The notes under the pieces: generated by a model
The model's database searches: none
Told to the model about the DNA's origin: nothing
The model's input: only the letters and a program-made list of their open reading frames with translations
Shown: positions 1-3,032 of the stretch, piece after piece
Layout: the number at the start of each line of letters is the position of its first letter
Position numbering within the stretch: position 1 is the first letter of the stretch
Source of the DNA: an uncultured Clostridia bacterium
GTDB lineage: Bacteria; Bacillota; Clostridia; Christensenellales; UBA1242
Reading direction: 5' to 3'
Assembly (NCBI GenBank): GCA_944363385.1
Contig: CALVUB010000027.1
Coordinates: forward strand, 1 to 9,214
Length of the DNA: 9,214 nucleotides
Position numbers and translations under genes: made by a program

Positions 1-7
1 CAGGTTG

Positions 8-35
8 ACAAGTGTTTGAGCTTTCAAACACTTGT
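8..35 (+). repeat. Perfect 12-bp hairpin, possible weak terminator
   Basis: Arms 8-19 and 24-35 are perfectly complementary around a GCTT loop. A T-rich run (46-60) follows, but only after about 10 unrelated bases, so this is not a textbook intrinsic terminator. It may end a gene lying to the left of the window. On the opposite strand no T-run follows the stem. A second, imperfect hairpin (CAG...AATTG / CAATT...CTG, 61-88) lies directly downstream. Confidence 0.4.
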
Positions 36-91
36 TCCATCCCTCTTCTTTTTATTTTTTCAGAAAAATTGTGCAAACAACAATTCTGAAC

Positions 92-181
92 CGCCAAGAC
101 CGAAAGGCCTGCGTATGAAGCGCAAGCGAAATTAAACCGATAAAGGTTAACTAGCCGAGCGCGACCAAACTTAATATGCCC
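92..181. repeat. 90-bp direct repeat, copy R1
   Basis: This block recurs at 216-305 with a single difference (C108 versus T232), giving a 124-bp period. It begins CGCCAAG, the same letters that close the tRNA-derived blocks further right, and ends ATGCCC, running into a tRNA-like 5' end. It contains a GAAA-capped hairpin, AGACC-GAAA-GGYCT, imperfect in this copy. It also holds GGTTAACTAGCCGAGCGC, nearly the reverse complement of the D/anticodon region of the nearby tRNA. No promoter or convincing reading frame was seen. The near identity suggests a recent or gene-converted duplication. Confidence 0.9.
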
Positions 182-216
182 GAGTAGCTTGAGTGGTGGA
201 GCTAGCGAGGCTGAAC
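178..216 (+). pseudogene. Degenerate 5' half of a tRNA-Asn gene
   Basis: The stretch GCCCGAGTAGCTTGAGTGG continues as TGGAGC and aligns with the first half of the intact tRNA at 302-340 with small gaps and substitutions (compare GCCCCAATAGCTCAGTGG then TGGAGC). Homology fades around the anticodon position, and no T-arm or acceptor 3' strand follows. It occupies the same position relative to repeat R1 as the real tRNA does relative to R2, so it was probably copied with that unit and then decayed. It cannot fold as a tRNA. Confidence 0.6.
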
Positions 217-305
217 GCCAAGACCGAAAGGTCTGCGTATGAAGCGCAAGCGAAATTAAACCGATAAAGGTTAACTAGCCGAGCGCGACCAAACTTAATA
301 TGCCC
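216..305. repeat. 90-bp direct repeat, copy R2
   Basis: This is the second copy of the block at 92-181, differing by one base. Its AGACC-GAAA-GGTCT hairpin (222-235) is perfect here. The last four bases of the repeat are the first four of the tRNA-Asn gene, so the duplicated unit runs into the tRNA. Bases 269-286 are the reverse complement of tRNA bases 324-340 with one extra T, so the repeat could base-pair with the tRNA 5' half. Confidence 0.9.
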
Positions 306-340
306 CAATAGCTCAGTGGTGGAGCGCTCGGCTGTTAACC
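269..340. repeat. Inverted repeat between R2 and the tRNA-Asn body
   Basis: GGTTAACTAGCCGAGCGC (269-286) pairs with GCGCTCGGCTGTTAACC (324-340), giving 17 base pairs with one bulged T. The right arm covers the end of the D-stem, the 5' anticodon stem, the GTT anticodon loop and the start of the 3' anticodon stem. If transcribed with the tRNA, it could form a competing fold with a 37-nt loop. Equally, it may be an inverted relic of an older tRNA copy with no present role. Confidence 0.7.
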
Positions 341-376
341 GATAGGTCGTAGGTTCGAATCCTACTTGGGGCGCCA
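302..376 (+). tRNA. tRNA-Asn (anticodon GUU), CCA encoded
   Basis: This is a complete cloverleaf for a tRNA decoding asparagine codons AAC and AAU. The acceptor stem GCCCCAA (302-308) pairs with TTGGGGC (366-372), followed by discriminator G373 and encoded CCA (374-376). The D-stem GCTC/GAGC is at 311-314 and 322-325. The anticodon loop CTGTTAA (332-338) carries GTT at 334-336. The T-arm is GTAGG-TTCGAAT-CCTAC (349-365). The outermost anticodon-stem pair is C327 opposite T343, a mismatch; the other four pairs are sound. A terminator follows at 384-406. No clear promoter was seen, because the region directly upstream is the 90-bp repeat. A trailing A after CCA is shared with the downstream partial copies. 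Confidence 0.95.
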
Positions 377-383
377 AAATAAG

Positions 384-406
384 AGTGCAATCAAAGCACT
401 TTTTTT
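384..406 (+). terminator. Intrinsic terminator of tRNA-Asn
   Basis: Stem AGTGC (384-388) / GCACT (396-400), which can be extended by A/G-T pairs, with a 7-nt loop and an unbroken T-run to 406. It starts eight bases after the tRNA CCA, as expected for a monocistronic tRNA transcript. Confidence 0.8.
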
Positions 407-443
407 ATAAATTGCAAGGCGCTTCAAGAACCTACGAGTGCAC

Positions 444-517
444 TCAAGAACCACGCATACTTTCTTTTCGGTTCTTCTAGGTTCGCACTCGGTTCGAATC
501 CTACTTGGGGCGCCAAG
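444..517. repeat. 74-bp direct repeat A carrying a copy of the tRNA-Asn 3' end
   Basis: This block is identical to 582-655 over all 74 bases. Its last part (491-515) matches tRNA-Asn 352-376 exactly: most of the T-arm, the acceptor 3' strand, the discriminator and CCA. The preceding part has no tRNA homology and contains a hairpin, AAGAACC (446-452) with GGTTCTT (470-476). The 5' half of a tRNA is absent, so no tRNA can form. The segment resembles the tRNA 3'-end duplications left by integrative elements, but no integrase or element is visible between the copies. Confidence 0.9.
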
Positions 518-519
518 TG

Positions 520-544
520 GTGTGTCATTTTGATACACTTTTTT
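520..544 (+). terminator. Intrinsic terminator after repeat A
   Basis: Stem GTGTGTCA (520-527) / TGATACAC (531-538) with one G-T pair and a TTT loop, followed by a T-run at 539-544. It sits at the same offset after the tRNA 3'-end copy as the genuine tRNA terminator does after the real tRNA. The stem sequence is different, although the position and form are the same. Confidence 0.75.
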
Positions 545-581
545 AGTTAATACATTTTGGTATCTTAAGAACCTGCAACCT

Positions 582-655
582 TCAAGAACCACGCATACTT
601 TCTTTTCGGTTCTTCTAGGTTCGCACTCGGTTCGAATCCTACTTGGGGCGCCAAG
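582..655. repeat. 74-bp direct repeat B carrying a copy of the tRNA-Asn 3' end
   Basis: This exact copy of 444-517 lies 138 bp further on. Bases 629-653 are a third occurrence of the 25-nt tRNA-Asn 3' end. Weaker homology between the two units extends left of the exact block (AAGAACCT at 426-433 and 567-574, shifted by 3 bp). This shows that the repeat unit is longer than the conserved core. Only a weak hairpin (TAGC...GCTA near 670-683) follows, without a clean T-run. Confidence 0.9.
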
Positions 656-769
656 AAAATAAAGGGATATAGCGATTTTAGCTAAACAAAAAATAATTTT
701 TGACACCAATTTTTCTCGCCACAAAAAGGAGGTTAAAAGGGGCATTTGATTTTCTTGTATTATCAATTT

Positions 770-794
770 GCTAGGGCTTTGTCCTAGCCTTTTT
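770..794 (+). terminator. Orphan intrinsic terminator
   Basis: Stem GCTAGGGC (770-777) / GTCCTAGC (781-788) with one G-T pair and a TTT loop, then CTTTTT. It would end any transcript leaving the tRNA repeat field. The stretch 656-769 before it shows an AAGGAGG (726-732) but no start codon at a usable distance, so I see no gene there. The stretch 795-860 is plain AT-rich sequence. Confidence 0.75.
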
Positions 795-867
795 ATAACG
801 AGCACACGCTAGGTTGTAAAATAATTTAAAATTTTATATTTTTTGTCAAAATTATTTAATTTTACTC

Positions 868-896
868 TTGAAATTTATGTTAAAATTTGATATACT
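868..896 (+). promoter_or_regulatory. SigA-type promoter of the small-ORF unit
   Basis: -35 TTGAAA (868-873), 17-bp spacer, -10 TATACT (891-896), with a very AT-rich upstream stretch. The predicted start near 903 leaves a leader of about 14 nt containing the TGGAGG ribosome site (905-910) for the ORF at 917. No further promoter was seen before 1170, so the next gene is probably co-transcribed. Confidence 0.75.
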
Positions 897-916
897 ATTA
901 TTTGTGGAGGAAAATA

Positions 917-1018
917 ATGAAAAAAATTGATGAACTTGCCGACGTGCTGATCAAATATACTCAAAAGAATGCGAATAGAAATGATTTAGACGTTCTACTT
1001 TGGGATAAATTTGACTAA
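917..1018 (+). CDS. Small ORF of unknown function (33 aa)
   Basis: I do not recognise this product. An ATG follows TGGAGG with six intervening bases and a good promoter, so translation is likely. The peptide is charged and mostly helix-like (MKKIDELADVLIKYTQ at the start, ending DVLLWDKFD), with no signal or membrane segment. It stops at TAA (1016-1018). The next codon is ATG, and the same frame continues open for 30 more codons to TGA at 1109-1111. Either this is a true mini-protein, or it is the first half of a 63-residue protein interrupted by a nonsense change. The sequence alone does not decide between these. Confidence 0.5.
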   Translation: MKKIDELADVLIKYTQKNANRNDLDVLLWDKFD

Positions 1019-1111
1019 ATGGGACCTAATTTAAAAACTGTTATAAATAAAATTAAACTTATGAGGAATGCTGATGTAACAAAAGCCAAAGCGTGCAAAG
1101 TTATAAAATGA
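1019..1111 (+). pseudogene. In-frame continuation of the preceding small ORF (30 codons)
   Basis: This frame begins directly at the ATG after the TAA of the upstream ORF and ends at TGA 1109-1111. There is no ribosome site ahead of the ATG, so independent initiation is unlikely. Expression would need re-initiation or stop read-through. It encodes a basic peptide rich in Lys, Asn and Val with no recognised motif. The simplest reading is that 917-1111 was once a single gene of about 64 codons now broken by one stop. A translationally coupled pair is the alternative. Confidence 0.35.
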
Positions 1112-1169
1112 TGCGTTTGTGCATTGGCGAAAATTTAATTCTTACAAAACAGAAAAATAAGGAGAGATT

Positions 1170-1478
1170 ATGGAAGAGACATTTATCCTTGATAGTGAAG
1201 CTAGAAATTTGATTTCTTTTACAAAGAACCATCTTAAAGATGAAAACCTTGCCTCTCTTTTGATTGATGAGTTTAAAAGAATAATAGACCAGTGTGGCAA
1301 TATTGGAAAGGATTACTTATATAAAATTGTAAAAAGAATAGACTCTGACGCTAAAGAACACAAAGCAAATCAAGGCGAAAATTCTATTCCTGTTTTGGTA
1401 AATAACCAAATTCAAACTGCTTATCAAAAGTTTTGCAATGAAAATTTTTATGGAAACGAATTTATTTATTGGGGCTGA
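1170..1478 (+). CDS. Hypothetical protein, 102 aa
   Basis: I do not recognise the family. ATG follows GGAGAG (1161-1166) at a short but usable spacing. The product is soluble and mixed in charge: an acidic helical N-terminal half (ending near FKRIIDQCGNIGKDYLYKIV), a Lys-rich middle, and an aromatic C-terminus (NFYGNEFIYWG). It has two Cys and no membrane segment. It probably shares the 868-896 promoter with the small ORFs upstream. Its TGA stop (1476-1478) lies inside the 5' arm of the terminator, so translation runs right into the hairpin. The arrangement suggests a compact accessory unit, but no function can be assigned. Confidence 0.75.
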   Translation: MEETFILDSEARNLISFTKNHLKDENLASLLIDEFKRIIDQCGNIGKDYLYKIVKRIDSDAKEHKANQGENSIPVLVNNQIQTAYQKFCNENFYGNEFIYWG

Positions 1479-1498
1479 AAAAGTTTCAGCTCTTTTTT
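1474..1498 (+). terminator. Intrinsic terminator of the 1170 gene
   Basis: Stem GCTGAAA (1474-1480) / TTTCAGC (1484-1490), loop AAG, then TCTTTTTT. The stop codon of the preceding gene is part of the left arm. Confidence 0.9.
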
Positions 1499-1520
1499 CG
1501 ACAAAATATGCAAATTTGCT

Positions 1521-1549
1521 TTGATAAAAGACAAAGTTTTTGATATAAT
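1521..1549 (+). promoter_or_regulatory. SigA-type promoter of mscL
   Basis: -35 TTGATA (1521-1526), exactly 17 bp, and a consensus -10 TATAAT (1544-1549). The predicted start is at about 1556, the first base of the AAAGGA ribosome site. The transcript would begin about 13 nt before the ATG at 1569. This rules out the upstream TTG at 1521 as the start codon. Confidence 0.85.
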
Positions 1550-1568
1550 GCTTGCAAAGGATAAAAAA

Positions 1569-2156
1569 ATGAAAAAGTTTTTTAGTGATTTCAAAAAATT
1601 TATAACTCGTGGCAATATCCTCGATATGGCAATCGGCGTTATCGTAGGTTCTGCTTTCACCGCTATTGTGACAGCTTTGTCAAACAAAATTATAATGCCA
1701 CTTATCAACCTGCTTTTATCTCTTGGCGGAAATGGGCTTGACTCTGCTTACTCGATTTTAAAGGCTGTGTATGATAGTGAAGGAAATCTTGACCTTACAA
1801 AAAGCATCTACATTGATTGGGGTGCCTTCATCACTGCTGTTATTAATTTCTTTATTATAGCTCTGGTTTTGTTTATCATTTTAAGAGTTGCCATGAACGC
1901 AAAAGGATTTTTAAACAAAAACAGATTGTCGCCAGAACTTAAAAAACAGCTTATTGAAAGAGGTGTAAACCTGAAAGACAAAGAGGCAGTTAAAGCTGAA
2001 ATTTTGAAGATAGACGAAGAGAAAAAAGCAATCGCGCTTAAAGAGGAAGAAAAGAAAAAGCAAAACTCAACCGAATATCTGTTAAAAGAAATCAGAGACC
2101 TTTTAAAAGAAAATGCCTCTTTAAAGGAAGCTCAAGAAAAGAAAACCAAAAAGTAA
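1569..2156 (+). CDS. mscL: Large-conductance mechanosensitive channel MscL (extended C-terminus)
   Basis: MscL is a homo-oligomeric membrane pore that opens under high membrane tension and lets solutes out during sudden osmotic downshift. The 195-aa product has the family's N-terminal amphipathic helix, then the signature RGNILDMAIGVIVGSAF (residues 14-30) opening TM1 (about 17-46), an extracytoplasmic loop (about 50-82) and TM2 (about 83-108). The C-terminal bundle helix STEYLLKEIRDLLKE lies at 167-181. Between TM2 and that helix are about 58 residues, very rich in Lys and Glu, where E. coli MscL (136 aa) has a short linker. The start at 1569 is chosen because AAAGGA (1556-1561) precedes it, it matches the usual MscL N-terminus, and the promoter occupies the possible upstream extension. 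The gene is monocistronic and convergent with the regulator gene downstream. Confidence 0.96.
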   Translation: MKKFFSDFKKFITRGNILDMAIGVIVGSAFTAIVTALSNKIIMPLINLLLSLGGNGLDSAYSILKAVYDSEGNLDLTKSIYIDWGAFITAVINFFIIALVLFIILRVAMNAKGFLNKNRLSPELKKQLIERGVNLKDKEAVKAEILKIDEEKKAIALKEEEKKKQNSTEYLLKEIRDLLKENASLKEAQEKKTKK

Positions 2157-2173
2157 AAGAATAGAAATTAAAG

Positions 2174-2201
2174 CTCGCAGAAAAATGCCCTGCGAGTTTT
2201 T
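2174..2201 (+). terminator. Intrinsic terminator of mscL
   Basis: Stem CTCGCAG (2174-2180) / CTGCGAG (2190-2196), 9-nt loop, followed by TTTTT. It starts 17 bases after the mscL stop. Confidence 0.9.
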
Positions 2202-2225
2202 AAAATTATATGACTAATTAAAATA

Positions 2226-2250
2226 AATCAGGAAATTATTCTTCCTGATT
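2226..2250. terminator. Bidirectional terminator between mscL and the regulator gene
   Basis: Perfect 9-bp stem AATCAGGAA (2226-2234) / TTCCTGATT (2242-2250). On the plus strand it is followed by a long T-rich run (2249-2260), giving a second stop for mscL transcripts. On the minus strand it overlaps the last codons and the TAA of the Crp/Fnr gene and is followed by a weaker T-rich tract. Confidence 0.8.
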
Positions 2251-2910
2251 TTTTATTTTTATGTGATACCTTTTTTTGTCAAAATCAATTACACCTTCCC
2301 TCTTAAGTTTCCCAAGCACTGTTGAAAGAGCGCTTCTCTCCACCGCTAGATAAGATGCAAGTTCTGTTTTATTGAAAGGAATTTCAAAATAGCTCGACGA
2401 GGCAATTCTGCTTTGAGTTTCAAGATAAGAAAGCACTTTATCCTTAATGCCTCGCTGAGAAAGGTGCTTGATTTTGTCTGTGAGCGCTAGTGAACGAGCA
2501 GAAATCATCTTCATCATATCCTTTGCAAGCAATTGGTGACAAGGGCAATTGTTTGAGCATGGAGAAATAATCTTTGCCCTATCAAAACTTGCCACCACAG
2601 ACTTTTCTGCTGAAACGAGTGCGTCTTTATATGTGCTTTTGTCTGCGTAAGCCTCTTCAAGCCCAAAAAAATCCCCTGCCTTAAGATTTAAAATTATTGC
2701 AATGTTGCCAAACATATCTTCATGTTCAACATTGGCTTCCCCTTTTAATATAAGATAAACACGCCCCGCATCGCTGGACTGGTTAATAATCACCTCTCCT
2801 TTTCCATAAGAGGTGATTTCTGCCTTAAAGCAATTTGTCATACGCGTTAGATCTTGGTCGGGACAACCTTTGAAAAGCGCAAGTTTTTTAAGCTCTCTTA
2901 AAATTTCCAC
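2236..2910 (-). CDS. Crp/Fnr-family transcription regulator
   Basis: This is a DNA-binding regulator of the Crp/Fnr family, 224 aa. An N-terminal cyclic-nucleotide-type beta-barrel covers about residues 10-115, with segments such as GRVYLILKGEANV and LKAGDFFGLEEAY. A dimerisation helix lies near 128-150. A C-terminal winged helix-turn-helix lies at about 178-217, with the recognition region AVERSALSTVLGKLKREG. A Cys cluster, C118-X3-C122-X-C124-H125, lies between the barrel and the helix, with further Cys at 16 and 27. These could bind a metal or sense redox, but the effector cannot be told from sequence. The start is GTG at 2908-2910, which matches the family N-terminus. The AAAGGA directly abuts it, so AGGGG slightly upstream may be the ribosome site. 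The gene diverges from nrdD and shares with it a palindrome at 2922-2943. It is probably an oxygen, redox or nitrosative regulator of nrdDG, by inference. Confidence 0.92.
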   Translation of the reverse strand: MEILRELKKLALFKGCPDQDLTRMTNCFKAEITSYGKGEVIINQSSDAGRVYLILKGEANVEHEDMFGNIAIILNLKAGDFFGLEEAYADKSTYKDALVSAEKSVVASFDRAKIISPCSNNCPCHQLLAKDMMKMISARSLALTDKIKHLSQRGIKDKVLSYLETQSRIASSSYFEIPFNKTELASYLAVERSALSTVLGKLKREGVIDFDKKRYHIKIKNQEE

Positions 2911-2921
2911 TCCTTTCCCCT

Positions 2922-2943
2922 TTTTGTTGCAAAAACAACAAAA
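2922..2943. promoter_or_regulatory. Palindromic operator, probable Crp/Fnr site
   Basis: TTTTGTTG-N6-CAACAAAA has 8-bp arms at 2922-2929 and 2936-2943, centred at 2932.5. The half-site TGTTG-N6-CAACA has the spacing of the CRP site TGTGA-N6-TCACA. With the nrdD start predicted at 2974, the centre is at -41.5, the class II activator position. The nrdD promoter has no -35 box of its own. For the minus-strand regulator promoter (start predicted at 2948), the site covers about +6 to +27, a repressing position. Confidence 0.7.
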
Positions 2944-2954
2944 GTTCTACAAAA

Positions 2955-2983
2955 AGTATAGTATAATGGTGTTAGAAAGTCAA
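2955..2983 (-). promoter_or_regulatory. SigA-type promoter of the Crp/Fnr gene
   Basis: Read on the minus strand: -35 TTGACT (2983-2978), 17-bp spacer, -10 TATACT (2960-2955), predicted start about 2948. Its spacer contains the nrdD -10 box, so the two polymerase sites overlap head to head and are unlikely to be occupied together. Confidence 0.75.
2962..2967 (+). promoter_or_regulatory. -10 box of the nrdDG promoter
   Basis: A consensus TATAAT at 2962-2967 predicts a start at about 2974 and a leader of about 59 nt before nrdD. At 17-bp spacing the -35 position (2939-2944, CAAAAG) bears no resemblance to TTGACA and is instead covered by the palindrome. This is typical of an activator-dependent promoter. 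Confidence 0.65.
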
Positions 2984-3032
2984 GTTAATTTTGTCTAAAA
3001 ACAAAATCTTGCCTTATTCGAAGGAGGGGAAT

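Noticed and set aside
171..377. Minus-strand ORF over the tRNA, containing VGFEPTTYRLTAERSTTELL
   Set aside because: This is a well-known kind of false protein made by translating the antisense of a tRNA gene and its flank. It covers tRNA-Asn and the 90-bp repeat, with no ribosome site or protein family.
444..655. CRISPR-like array (two identical 74-bp repeats with spacers)
   Set aside because: The repeats are too long and too few, they contain tRNA sequence and the spacers contain terminators, and no cas genes are present.
700..760. TTGACA (700-705) and AAGGAGG (726-732) suggesting a small gene before 770
   Set aside because: There is no -10 box at a usable spacing, and no ATG/GTG/TTG at normal distance from the AAGGAGG. 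The nearest TTG is about 13 nt away and gives only a 14-residue peptide.
362..805. Minus-strand ORF with the repeated peptide LGAPSRIRTECEPRRTEKK
   Set aside because: The peptide repeat is the antisense of the two 74-bp blocks with tRNA 3' ends. The frame also runs through three terminators. The DNA repeat is real, but the protein is not credible.
1521..1568. TTG start giving MscL 16 extra N-terminal residues
   Set aside because: These codons are the -35 and -10 of the mscL promoter. The ATG at 1569 has a ribosome site and the expected MscL N-terminus.
2991..3032. TTG start giving NrdD 14 extra residues
   Set aside because: There is no ribosome site at 2991, while AAGGAGG precedes the ATG at 3033 and the protein then starts like other ATP-cone domains.
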